Positions 51,029 to 59,418 of a DNA stretch of 64,000 nt are shown here, in pieces. Positions within the stretch are counted from its first letter, which is position 1. Each line of letters opens with the position of its first letter. The position numbers and the translations under genes are program-made. The DNA comes from Segetibacter sp. (GTDB lineage Bacteria; Bacteroidota; Bacteroidia; Chitinophagales; Chitinophagaceae), in contig NZ_JAOQAH010000098.1 in NCBI RefSeq assembly GCF_025963695.1, forward strand, positions 62,001-126,000. The letters run 5' to 3'. A model generated the notes under the pieces. That model was not told the DNA's origin. It made no database searches and was given only the letters and a program-made list of their open reading frames with translations.

Positions 51029-52543
51029 TTAAACAAAGGAATAACTAATGTTTCCATCCTTCTCGTCCTTTAAAGCAATTCCCAACTCCATTAATTGCTT
51101 TCGGATAGTATCTGAAGTGACATAATCTTTTTTTGATTTTGCTTGCTTACGCAATTCAATAAGAACCTGCAATACTCCTTCTAGTTTGGTGTAATCACCC
51201 TGCAGTTCGCTTTTCAACCCAAATATATCTTCAACGAAAAGCTTCATCTTCAACTGAATTTGGTTGAAGGTCTCGCGCTGCAGAGCTGATGGCAAAATAT
51301 GTTTGTCTTTTATTGAGTTGATGACAGGGACTATCTCGAACATATTGGCCAGAACTTTTGCTGTATTCAGGTCATCATCCATAAATTCTTCAAACTGCGA
51401 AAGCAGCGTTAATACTTTAGCATCAAGTTCTTTATCGGTAGATTCTTTATCGAATTGACATTCGGCTAGATTCATTTTCTGCAAAGCTTCATGTGCTTCC
51501 CAAAGTCTTCTAAGACCCTTTTCTGCAGCCTGCAGGGCTTCATTGCCAAAATCTAAAGTGCTGCGATAATGGGTCTGCAAAATAAAAAACCTGACAGTCA
51601 TTGGGCTGTAAGCTTGTTCTAAAGCCGGATGATTACCACTAAACAGCTCGGTAAGCTTTATAACATTGTTGTAGCTTTTACCCATCTTCTTACCGTTGAT
51701 GGTAATCATGTTATTATGGATCCAATAGCGGGCAGCCATTTTATCGTTGCAAACGGCACTCTGTGCGATTTCGCACTCATGATGTGGAAACTGAAGATCC
51801 ATCCCTCCACCGTGAATGTCGAATTGATCACCTAAATATTTCGAACTCATTGCAGAACATTCAATGTGCCATCCGGGAAACCCTTCGCCCCATGGACTTG
51901 CCCAACGCATAATATGTTCGGGCGGCGCCTTCTTCCAAAGGGCAAAGTCCTGCTTGTTTCTTTTCTCTTCCTGGTTATCGAGATCGCGGGTGGTATCAAG
52001 TTGATCGTCTAAAACACGACCACTTAGCATACCATAAGGAAGTCCTTTTTTCGAAAAATCAGTATTGTATTTTTCTACATTAAAATAAACACTTCCATTC
52101 GCTTCATAGGCGTATCCATCTTTAATGATTTTTTCAATCATTACAATTTGCTCAACAATATGACCCGTTGCAGTAGGTTCAATACTTGGTTCTATTGTAT
52201 TGAATTGCTTCATTGCCCAATGGAATAAATTGGTGTACTTCTGAACCAACTCCATTGGTTCCAACTTTTCGAGCACTGCTTTTTTGCTGATCTTATCCTC
52301 AGCCTCCCGCCCTTCTTCTTCGAAGTGTCCGGCATCAGTAATGTTTCGTACATATCTTACTTTGTAGCCGAGGTATTGCAGGTAACGATAAACAATATCA
52401 AAGGTGATGTAGGGTCTTGCATGACCAAGATGACTTTCGCCGCTTACTGTTGGTCCGCACACATACATACCAACAAGACCAGGAGTAATTGACTTAAATT
52501 CTTCTTTTTGGCGGGTTAAAGTATTATACACTTTAAGTGACAT
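51029..52543 (-). CDS. cysS: Cysteinyl-tRNA synthetase
   Basis: Class I synthetase that charges tRNA-Cys. The 504-residue length is normal. The catalytic motifs are HLGHARPY (HIGH-type) and GKKMGKSYNN (KMSKS-type). Zinc ligands lie in MYVCGPTV, WHIECSAMS and FPHHECEIAQS. The C-terminal DALR-type anticodon region runs from about 350. It stands alone with its own promoter. Confidence 0.97.
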   Translation of the reverse strand: MSLKVYNTLTRQKEEFKSITPGLVGMYVCGPTVSGESHLGHARPYITFDIVYRYLQYLGYKVRYVRNITDAGHFEEEGREAEDKISKKAVLEKLEPMELVQKYTNLFHWAMKQFNTIEPSIEPTATGHIVEQIVMIEKIIKDGYAYEANGSVYFNVEKYNTDFSKKGLPYGMLSGRVLDDQLDTTRDLDNQEEKRNKQDFALWKKAPPEHIMRWASPWGEGFPGWHIECSAMSSKYLGDQFDIHGGGMDLQFPHHECEIAQSAVCNDKMAARYWIHNNMITINGKKMGKSYNNVIKLTELFSGNHPALEQAYSPMTVRFFILQTHYRSTLDFGNEALQAAEKGLRRLWEAHEALQKMNLAECQFDKESTDKELDAKVLTLLSQFEEFMDDDLNTAKVLANMFEIVPVINSIKDKHILPSALQRETFNQIQLKMKLFVEDIFGLKSELQGDYTKLEGVLQVLIELRKQAKSKKDYVTSDTIRKQLMELGIALKDEKDGNISYSFV

Positions 52544-52585
52544 GCTATTGCTAATTAATTAAACTAAAGTTTTGGAAAAATAGGC

Positions 52586-52616
52586 ACAAAGGTAACCGAA
52601 CTGCTTAGCAGCAGCA
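52586..52616 (-). promoter_or_regulatory. cysS promoter
   Basis: On the minus strand TTG (52616-52614), a 20-nt spacer and TACCTTTG (52593-52586). It lies about 43 nt before the cysS start codon. Confidence 0.6.
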
Positions 52617-52844
52617 AGAAACAAAAAGAAGATTATTTATAGTCCGGAGTTTGAATATTGTACTATAAGACGTAGAGAGATTTTTAAGATGCAGCTAAGG
52701 GTGCACATAGGAGAACGAGTATTTCAGGAGCATTTCTATAATATTTCGGTAGCGAGAAATTGTCGGGGGTAACCAGTATTATGTGCATCTGCAATAATTA
52801 AAGGAAGATAAAAAATTGTGAGAAAAGCTGCCACCGGAAATGCG

Positions 52845-52864
52845 GTACAAGTGAGTGACACAAC
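52845..52864 (+). repeat. Interspersed repeat, type A core (TGACACAAC variant)
   Basis: GTACAAGTGAGTGACACAAC followed by AATG. It lies in the divergent cysS/batD gap. Confidence 0.72.
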
Positions 52865-52957
52865 AATGTTTAATTTGAAAAACTGTAGCTCGTAACCGTA
52901 AATTACTTTTTAACTACGGGTTAACCGGTTATTACAGTTTTCATTTAAACGAAACGC

Positions 52958-52965
52958 TACTTTTG
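52958..52965 (+). promoter_or_regulatory. Possible -7 box for batD
   Basis: TACTTTTG matches TAnnTTTG, 12 nt before the batD ATG. No clear -33 TTTG. Confidence 0.4.
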
Positions 52966-52977
52966 CTCTAACCATTT

Positions 52978-54783
52978 ATGCAAGTATTGAAAAGAAATTT
53001 ATTTATAATTCTGCTGCTAATAGTTCAAAGCTCTTTTGCGCAATCTTTCATTACCAGAGCCTCGGCGACAAGCATTGGTAAAAACGACGTTGTACAAATT
53101 GAATATATAGCGCAAGATGTTGCTGTAGATCAATTTGTACTTCCCAGATTTAATAAATGGAATGTGGTTTCGGGTCCGAATGTAAGCAGTAGTACCACCC
53201 AGATCGGAAATGTTACTAAGCAACAGGTTTCTTATTCGGTGATGTTGCAACCTACTAAACCAGGAACATTTTTAATACCAGGGGCTACAGCACTTATAAA
53301 CAACAAGCCACAAAGAAGCAATGGCGTAACTATAGTTGTAAGAAATGTTGACCATTTACAAGGAAGCCGACCTCCCGCTCAAACTTCCCCGTCGGGCTCA
53401 GTCTTAGACCAACTACCTTTTCAAGACCAGGTGCCGGCCAACCAATACCTTCAGAAAGGAGAAAAGGCAATAGATAAAATAAGAAATAATATTATAGTAA
53501 GGCTCGAAGTAAACAAACATAGTTGTTACGTGGGCGAACCGATACTAGCTACCTATAAGCTATGTACAAGATTGCGGTCAAAATCTAAAGTGGTGAAACA
53601 GCCACAATTTAGTGGGTGTACCGTAATTGAACTGACCAGCGAACAGCAGGACGCCCATATAGAAAGAATTAACGGGGTTGAATACAATGTTTTTGTTATC
53701 AGGAAAGTTCAGTTATTTCCATTGGAAGCTGGCAAGCTTGAACTGCCTTCGACCAGTGTAGAAAATAAGGTAACTTTTTACGATGCAAGCGATAAAAATT
53801 ACAGGGATTTATATTACGGTGCGCCATCACTTCCGGTGGAGGAGCAATTGGTGACTTTGCAGAATAAGACAGATTTTATTGATGTAAAGCCATTACCACC
53901 GTTGCCTACTGTTGGCAGCTCAGAATTTAGTAATGCTGTCGGAAACTTTAATGTCTCGCTCTCAGTTGGAGAAGACGGAATAACTACCAACAATACAAAT
54001 CATTTATCTTTTACTGTGCAGGGCACAGGAAATCTGCAACAGGTAAAAGCGCCTTCAATACAATGGCCAAAAGGAATTGAAAGTTTTGAGGCTACCGAAC
54101 TGGTTGAAGATGATAAAACAGCTTTTCCTGTAAAAACCAGAAAAACGTTTTCCATTCCTTTTGTTGTGGGTAAGAAAGGCGACTATACAATACCCGCAGT
54201 CCAGTTTACTTACTTTGATCCTGCTGCCAATAGGTACGTTACCAGAACGACTTCTGGTCTTCTTTTGCGTGTTGCCCATGGAGTAAAGACTTATACAGGT
54301 ATTTCAAAAAAAACGGAAACGACCGATACTTTTGGGTTTGATGCGCGCTTGTTCATATTATTAGGAGCTGGCTTATTGGCTGTTGTAATTGGTCTTGTCT
54401 GGTTTAACCGACGACCAAAAATGCCACTGCAACCTGTTGCAAAAGTGCCTGTACCGGTTCAACAGCCTGTAGAAATAAAACAACCAGAATCAGCAGAATA
54501 CCTATTTAAAATACGGGAACTTCAACCTGAAGCAGACAGTTCATCTTTTTACAAATTACTGTGTAAACACCTCCATTCTTATTTAAATAGCAAGTTTAAT
54601 ATTGAAGCAGGTCAATTGCCTTCTTATATTGAACAACATCCGGAAAGCGGTGCCGAGTTGCAGCTGCTTAAAGAATTACTTGAGGATTGCCGCCTGGGCA
54701 TGTACACCCCTGTTTATTCTGTGGAAGAAGCCATGCAACACCGATTGCTTGCAATTGAAGTCTTATGCAGGCTGGAAAAATAA
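52978..54783 (+). CDS. batD: BatD family membrane protein
   Basis: A 601-residue protein of the Bacteroides aerotolerance group. It has a signal peptide (about 1-21, ending SSFAQ), a large periplasmic beta-rich region of repeated Ig-like units (about 22-460; for example SYSVMLQPTKPGTFLIPGA and FSIPFVVGKKGDYTIPAVQF), one membrane helix (LFILLGAGLLAVVIGLVWF, about 460-480), and a cytoplasmic helical tail. The other Bat genes (batA, B, C, E and the MoxR ATPase) are not in the window, so this may be the separated copy. Its job is unclear; it probably works with VWA-domain membrane proteins. Confidence 0.88.
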   Translation: MQVLKRNLFIILLLIVQSSFAQSFITRASATSIGKNDVVQIEYIAQDVAVDQFVLPRFNKWNVVSGPNVSSSTTQIGNVTKQQVSYSVMLQPTKPGTFLIPGATALINNKPQRSNGVTIVVRNVDHLQGSRPPAQTSPSGSVLDQLPFQDQVPANQYLQKGEKAIDKIRNNIIVRLEVNKHSCYVGEPILATYKLCTRLRSKSKVVKQPQFSGCTVIELTSEQQDAHIERINGVEYNVFVIRKVQLFPLEAGKLELPSTSVENKVTFYDASDKNYRDLYYGAPSLPVEEQLVTLQNKTDFIDVKPLPPLPTVGSSEFSNAVGNFNVSLSVGEDGITTNNTNHLSFTVQGTGNLQQVKAPSIQWPKGIESFEATELVEDDKTAFPVKTRKTFSIPFVVGKKGDYTIPAVQFTYFDPAANRYVTRTTSGLLLRVAHGVKTYTGISKKTETTDTFGFDARLFILLGAGLLAVVIGLVWFNRRPKMPLQPVAKVPVPVQQPVEIKQPESAEYLFKIRELQPEADSSSFYKLLCKHLHSYLNSKFNIEAGQLPSYIEQHPESGAELQLLKELLEDCRLGMYTPVYSVEEAMQHRLLAIEVLCRLEK

Positions 54784-54812
54784 TGTCGATGGTGGAAAGA
54801 AGCCACAATATC

Positions 54813-55523
54813 TCACTCACTGTACTTATATCCCACTCCTCTAACTGAATGAAAAAAGACGGGGTTGCGGCTGTCTTTTTCAAAATACTTTCTAAAGTTT
54901 AGAATGAAGTTATCTATGGTTCGAGTGGTAGGAAAGACATTGTAACCCCAAACAGATTGTAGAATTTTTTCACGCGGTACTACTTCATTTCGGTTCTCAA
55001 TAAGCAGCTTAAGCAACATCACTTCTTTTTTGCTTAGTTCAATTTGCATATTGTTCCAGGTGGAGGCTACCTGTGCCTTAAAGTCTATTTTGTTATTGCC
55101 AAACTCGTACGTATCACCAATAGTTTCTTTATCGAGGAGTTTTTTGTTTTTTAATATAAGCTTGTTAACTCTTAGCAGAAGTTCTTCAAGGTTAAAGGGC
55201 TTAACCATGTAATCGTCTGCACCTTTTTTTAAGCCGAGCACTCTGTCTGCACTCGAATTTTTTGCACTTAATATTAAAATAGGAACTTCATTGTTTTGAA
55301 TACGGATGGTTTCGGTTACTGTAATACCATCAACGTGCGGCAGCATAACATCGAGAATGATTAAATCAAAGTATTCGTCCTTTACTGCCTTTAAAGCTTC
55401 GTTACCATCATAGGCCGAGGTTATCTCATAACCCTCCAACTCTAAATTTAATTTAAGCGCATCGTGAAGGTTTTCTTCGTCTTCAACCAGTAAAATATTT
55501 GCTTTACTTTGTTCCCTGATCAT
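54813..55523 (-). CDS. OmpR-type response regulator
   Basis: A 236-residue transcription factor. The receiver domain (1-125) has VEDEENL, phospho-acceptor Asp58 in LIILDVMLP, and Lys in DYMVKPFN. The winged-helix DNA-binding domain (about 140-236) shows LSKKEVMLLKLLIENRNEVVPREKIL, TIDNFILNFRKYFE and RGVGYKYSE. It starts 8 nt after the histidine kinase stop and forms the last gene of gldH-kinase-regulator. Target genes unknown. Confidence 0.95.
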   Translation of the reverse strand: MIREQSKANILLVEDEENLHDALKLNLELEGYEITSAYDGNEALKAVKDEYFDLIILDVMLPHVDGITVTETIRIQNNEVPILILSAKNSSADRVLGLKKGADDYMVKPFNLEELLLRVNKLILKNKKLLDKETIGDTYEFGNNKIDFKAQVASTWNNMQIELSKKEVMLLKLLIENRNEVVPREKILQSVWGYNVFPTTRTIDNFILNFRKYFEKDSRNPVFFHSVRGVGYKYSE

Positions 55524-55531
55524 CTTAGCGG

Positions 55532-56506
55532 TTATGTTTTAAAGGTAACAGTAAATACAGACCCTACTTCGCCATTATTAGTTACAGTAATTTCTGCCTG
55601 GTGATCTTTAGCAATTTGCTTTGATAAATACAACCCAAGCCCCGTACCTTTTGCTGTGCGGGTGACCTCGTTACCCACACGATAAAATTTTTCAAAAATT
55701 TTAGTCCGCTCCTCTTCGGCTATGCCGGGGCCATGGTCTTTCACTATAAAGTGAATTCCTTTTGAGTCCTTAGACAAGATGATATGAACGGGCTGATTTT
55801 TCGCCGAATATTTTAACGCGTTCTCCACAAGGTTAGACATAAGCAATTCAATTAATAATTCTTCACCATTAATGAATAAGCCAGTCTCGACTGCAGCAGT
55901 TAGATGCCTTGAAGCATGCCTGGGTTTAAAGTCATTAAAAACCCTGTTTGCAACTTCGCTTATGTTCACTTCAATTTTCGAAATTTTGTACTCGCCGGCG
56001 TCCAGTTGCGAGGCAAGTAATATGTTATTGCATAAAGAGTTTAAACGATTCACCTCCTGCAGCGTAATATTGATGAGCTTTTGTTGCTGCTGTTCTTCCA
56101 GTCGTCTTTTCTGCATTGTTTCCAGGTTCAACCGGGTAACAGCAATAGGTGTCTTCAATTCATGAGTGACTGCCATCATAAAATTCTGCTGCTGTAATGA
56201 GAGTGTAATTTGCCGGCGGGTAGCCCGGTACACAAACACTGCACCTATTAATATCAAAGCCAGAAAAGTTGATCCTTCCCCAATATACTGGGCTGTTTTT
56301 CTCCTTTTCGCATCCAATATCTCTGCAACCTTCGCAGAATAGCCCACTTCATCATGTCTTAGTTCGTTTAACAACAGGTCCGACATCCTGGTGTTTTGAT
56401 GTTGCAGGGAAATAAACCAATAAACCAACGCAGCAATAATGTATAATAGCACAAACCAGTAAATAATGGTTATTGTAGCAAATCGCCTCGGTTTAAAAAT
56501 GCTCAT
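55532..56506 (-). CDS. Sensor histidine kinase
   Basis: A 324-residue inner-membrane kinase. Two membrane helices (about 10-32 and 78-96) flank a short periplasmic loop of about 45 residues, too small for a large ligand domain. The DHp H-box is AVTHELKTPIAVTR (His about residue 115). The ATPase domain has the N box NLVENALKYSA, G1 KDHGPGIAEEE, F box FEKFYRVG and G2 GTGLGLYLSKQIA. The start overlaps the gldH stop by 4 nt, so translation is coupled with gldH, suggesting that the kinase responds to envelope or gliding status. Confidence 0.95.
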   Translation of the reverse strand: MSIFKPRRFATITIIYWFVLLYIIAALVYWFISLQHQNTRMSDLLLNELRHDEVGYSAKVAEILDAKRRKTAQYIGEGSTFLALILIGAVFVYRATRRQITLSLQQQNFMMAVTHELKTPIAVTRLNLETMQKRRLEEQQQQKLINITLQEVNRLNSLCNNILLASQLDAGEYKISKIEVNISEVANRVFNDFKPRHASRHLTAAVETGLFINGEELLIELLMSNLVENALKYSAKNQPVHIILSKDSKGIHFIVKDHGPGIAEEERTKIFEKFYRVGNEVTRTAKGTGLGLYLSKQIAKDHQAEITVTNNGEVGSVFTVTFKT

Positions 56507-57015
56507 GGTTGTTTAACCTTTTCAACCCTTATACCTGCATTTAAAATATGGTTTAAAGGATCTTCGCGCATATCCTGCTGAAGTGTAAAAGTATACTTGC
56601 CTTTATGCAGGGGCGCAGGCTTATCGTTAAAGGAAATACGGTGTTCAAAAATATCGTCCATCCCGCTGCCTAACCAACCTTGCCTGTTATTACCCAAAAT
56701 AAATTCACGCCTGATAGTAACTACTTCGGTGGGTTCTTTTACTGTTAAGTTCACCCAAATATTATTGTAGTTATAAGCGTCTTCATGCCTCAGTACAAAA
56801 AAAATATTGTACAAGACTGTGGTGTCCAATATCTCGAAAGTAAATGAAGGTCTTTCTGCACTCTTCCAACTATGGGAGGGAAAAGAAGTGGTCTTCTCGT
56901 AGATATCAATTGTCTGGCAAGAGACCAGACCCGTTACAACAAGTAGTATAAAGAGAAACTTATTCAAAAGGGCGTTTTTACAAAGATAAAAGCCAGACAG
57001 GTTATCCAATAACAA
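56503..57015 (-). CDS. gldH: Gliding motility lipoprotein GldH
   Basis: A lipoprotein of the Bacteroidota gliding motility machinery. The reading frame is 170 codons, but the likely start is an internal Met or other codon near residue 14-20, because the lipobox (LVVTGLVSC, Cys about 34) should lie about 20 residues from the start. The mature part has the GldH pattern: SHSWKSAERPSFTFEILD, NIFFVLRHEDAYNYNNIWV, and GWLGSGMDDIFEHRISF. It overlaps the histidine kinase gene. Its presence does not prove gliding, since GldH also serves non-gliding species. Confidence 0.85.
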   Translation of the reverse strand: MLLDNLSGFYLCKNALLNKFLFILLVVTGLVSCQTIDIYEKTTSFPSHSWKSAERPSFTFEILDTTVLYNIFFVLRHEDAYNYNNIWVNLTVKEPTEVVTIRREFILGNNRQGWLGSGMDDIFEHRISFNDKPAPLHKGKYTFTLQQDMREDPLNHILNAGIRVEKVKQP

Positions 57016-57110
57016 GTTTATTTATCTGATTAAGATCAAAACTACAGCCGACTTTAATCTAAAAAGAGGTGGGTACTTTGGCACTGGCAATATAAATTCT
57101 ATTAAACTTC

Positions 57111-57130
57111 GTTGTGTCACACCCTTGTAC
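57111..57130 (-). repeat. Interspersed repeat, type A core (TGACACAAC variant)
   Basis: On the minus strand GTACAAGGGTGTGACACAAC. It lies between yicC and gldH. Confidence 0.7.
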
Positions 57131-57153
57131 AATTTGTTGTCTATTGGGCCTTC

Positions 57154-57192
57154 CTTACCTTATTGCCTTACCTTATTGCCTTGCCTCATTGA
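57154..57192 (+). repeat. 13-nt tandem repeat, about 3 units
   Basis: CTTACCTTATTGC occurs twice perfectly (57154-57166, 57167-57179), then a diverged third unit CTTGCCTCATTGA. It lies between gldH and yicC. Confidence 0.65.
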
Positions 57193-57262
57193 GCTTAAAA
57201 AAGAACGCTGTATTAAAATAAGATGATGCTTCAAAAAAACAGCCACCTAAAAATCACCCGGG

Positions 57263-58138
57263 TTATAACACATTCAAAACCTGCTCTTTTGCTTTTTCTA
57301 ATTCGTCTTTCATAAGCACCACACTTTTTTGCATTTCGGAGTCATAAGCCTTAGAACCGGTGGTATTTATCTCCCTTCCTATTTCCTGCATAATAAAAGA
57401 TAACTTTTTACCCTTACCCTCTTCCGCCTCTTTCAAAATGGACTTAAAATAATTACAATGATTTTTTAGCCTTACCTGCTCTTCGGTAATATCAATCTTT
57501 TCTATGTAATAAATTAGTTCCTGCTCCAGCCGGTTAGAGTCGTAATTTTCTTTACCAACATTATCTTCAAGTGTTTTTATCAATCCTTCTCTTATTCTTT
57601 GCTGACGCTGAGGTTCAAGTGTAGCTATTTTTTCTGCGTGCAGTATTATATTTTCAATTCTTAATTCAAGTTCATCTTGCAGCGACTTGCCCTCATCTAT
57701 CCGATGCTCTTTCAACTGGTTAATAGCACTCAACAATACTTGTTCAAAACCCGTCCAGTCCTCATCCGACAAAACATTATTAGTTGGGGTAATTACATCA
57801 GGCAGCTTTAGTAGTGCACTCAATACATCCCCCGGATTTAAATTGAGTTCTTGCGATAATTCCGCAATTGGTTGGTAATATGCTTTGGCCAGCTCCTTGT
57901 TAATGGTAACAGGTTGCGCCGATCCGTTTTGCTTGATGTAAATTATACACTCCACACTTCCCCTAACCAGCTTTTCCTGAAGCACGTTTCTTATATCAAA
58001 TTCAAATGGTTTTAGCAGCGGTGGAATAGTGATGCGAAGATCAAATTGCTTACCATTCAGAGATTTTACTTCTACAAGAAAAACTTTGTCACCAACTGCC
58101 TGTTCGGCCCTTCCAAACCCTGTCATCGATTGAAGCAT
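57263..58138 (-). CDS. yicC: YicC family endoribonuclease
   Basis: A 291-residue conserved cytoplasmic protein; E. coli YicC and related YloC are reported RNases. The N-terminal YicC domain starts MLQSMTGFGRAEQAVGDKVFLVEVKSLNGKQFD-like (split here: MLQSMTGFGRAE then VEVKSLNGKQFDLRI). The C-terminal DUF1732 region has YYIEKIDITEEQVRLKNHCN, GKGKKLSFIMQEIGREINT and GSKAYDSEMQKSVVLMKDEL. Start at ATG 58138 directly opens the motif. Guanylate kinase, a frequent neighbour, is not present downstream. Confidence 0.94.
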   Translation of the reverse strand: MLQSMTGFGRAEQAVGDKVFLVEVKSLNGKQFDLRITIPPLLKPFEFDIRNVLQEKLVRGSVECIIYIKQNGSAQPVTINKELAKAYYQPIAELSQELNLNPGDVLSALLKLPDVITPTNNVLSDEDWTGFEQVLLSAINQLKEHRIDEGKSLQDELELRIENIILHAEKIATLEPQRQQRIREGLIKTLEDNVGKENYDSNRLEQELIYYIEKIDITEEQVRLKNHCNYFKSILKEAEEGKGKKLSFIMQEIGREINTTGSKAYDSEMQKSVVLMKDELEKAKEQVLNVL

Positions 58139-58274
58139 GCGAAAAAAATTGTTATTGGTAAAAGTAAATGAAATTGCTGCGAGTCATAAGATCAAAGTTG
58201 GGCGTCTTTTGGCTAAACTTCAATTTCAACCGGCGATGACATTATTACTTGTTGGAAAAAGAAATAATATAAAA

Positions 58275-58300
58275 TAAAAAAGGCCGCGATTAACGCAGCC
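58275..58300 (-). terminator. SUS operon terminator
   Basis: On the minus strand GGCTGCG, loop TTAAT, CGCGGCC then TTTTTTATTTTA. It lies 24 nt after the last SUS gene. Confidence 0.85.
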
Positions 58301-58323
58301 GTTTTCATTTTATATTAAATAAA

Positions 58324-59409
58324 TTACAACTTTCTCAAAGTATAATAGTAATTGCCTGCTTTAGTTAGATCTAAGGTAATTGTATAATTACCCGCAGAAG
58401 TTATAACAATGTTGTCTCCGCCATATTCGGGGGTATTATCGGGGCCGCCTCCTGCCTTATTATCGCCAAAGTTCATATCCCAGCTATTATTCGCCCTAAA
58501 CTTAAATTCTCCTGTTGTTAAGCTTGCATTAATAGAATAAGTGCCATCAGGATTTAAGGTCATGGCAGTAGAAGAATTCCATCCATTGGGAGTAGCATCT
58601 CCAATTATTCCCCAACTGTCAATTTTATCAAACGACCAGGTCTTTGCCACCGTGTTTGCCTTAATTCTATATATCCCCGCTGTTGGCAATTTTATGTTAT
58701 CTCCTCCACCTAACAGTCCGGGGCCTGCGCTTCCTATATCACCCGCAGACCAGTCATTTCCTTTTACCAGTTTAAACTCAGGGCTTGGATTATTGAAATT
58801 TATATAACCCTCATAATTAGTGCCGGTAGTACCTGTTGCAGCAACGTCAACTATTTGTGGTGCTGTGGCCGGTGTCCAGTTTTGAAAATTTCCGGCAATC
58901 CATAATGCTTTCGGAAAAGCGTAGCTCGCAATTACTCTTATCGCATAAGGCGTGTATTTTAAATTAACAGCATTGGAATTTACTCTTTCATTATTATTTC
59001 CGTAAGAAGAGACAACTCTCATTTCAAGGCTTGTAACTACGCCAGGCATGTAGCCTTTTGCCAATAGAAACTCATTGAAATCTTTTGCGAGGAACGAGGT
59101 AGTTAAGCTGCCAACTACGACTTTTGAAAGAGGATTGCTAAAGTTCTTACCGACAGAGTCTATATCAATAGTATATTTTATTGAATTAGGATCAGCAGTA
59201 GCATGATTTGGATAAGTCCAGTTAACTGTCAGTAAACTTTTAGTTGAGTCTGCGCGGGCTGGAGCAAGCGTAGTAGCAGAAGTAGTAAGAACTGCAGGTG
59301 TAGCGTTTTGATAAAGAGGCAAATCATCAACCTTCTGGCAAGCGGTTATACACACGCCGGCCAGTAAGATGACGAAAAATGAGTTGAGAACTTGTTTCAT
59401 AATTGACAA
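58324..59409 (-). CDS. SusE/SusF-like starch-binding outer-membrane lipoprotein
   Basis: A 361-residue surface lipoprotein. The signal and lipobox (VCITAC, Cys about 24) are followed by a SusE-type Ig-like domain (about 30-155, with SLLTVNWTYPNHATADPNSIKYTIDID split by conserved strands). Two repeated glycan-binding modules come next: about 160-260 (ALWIAGNFQNWTP) and about 265-361 (GIIGDATPNGWNSST, FRANNSWDMNFG). These bind alpha-glucans in known SusE/SusF. The start may be ATG 59400 (MKQVLNSFF) instead of 59409. Last gene of the operon. Confidence 0.88.
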   Translation of the reverse strand: MSIMKQVLNSFFVILLAGVCITACQKVDDLPLYQNATPAVLTTSATTLAPARADSTKSLLTVNWTYPNHATADPNSIKYTIDIDSVGKNFSNPLSKVVVGSLTTSFLAKDFNEFLLAKGYMPGVVTSLEMRVVSSYGNNNERVNSNAVNLKYTPYAIRVIASYAFPKALWIAGNFQNWTPATAPQIVDVAATGTTGTNYEGYINFNNPSPEFKLVKGNDWSAGDIGSAGPGLLGGGDNIKLPTAGIYRIKANTVAKTWSFDKIDSWGIIGDATPNGWNSSTAMTLNPDGTYSINASLTTGEFKFRANNSWDMNFGDNKAGGGPDNTPEYGGDNIVITSAGNYTITLDLTKAGNYYYTLRKL

Positions 59410-59418
59410 TTAGTGAGA

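Larger units (their letters stand above)
52544..52977. other. 434-nt divergent gap between cysS and batD
   Basis: Contains the cysS promoter, a type A repeat (52845-52864) and a -7-like box for batD (52958-52965). Nothing else was recognised. Confidence 0.5.
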
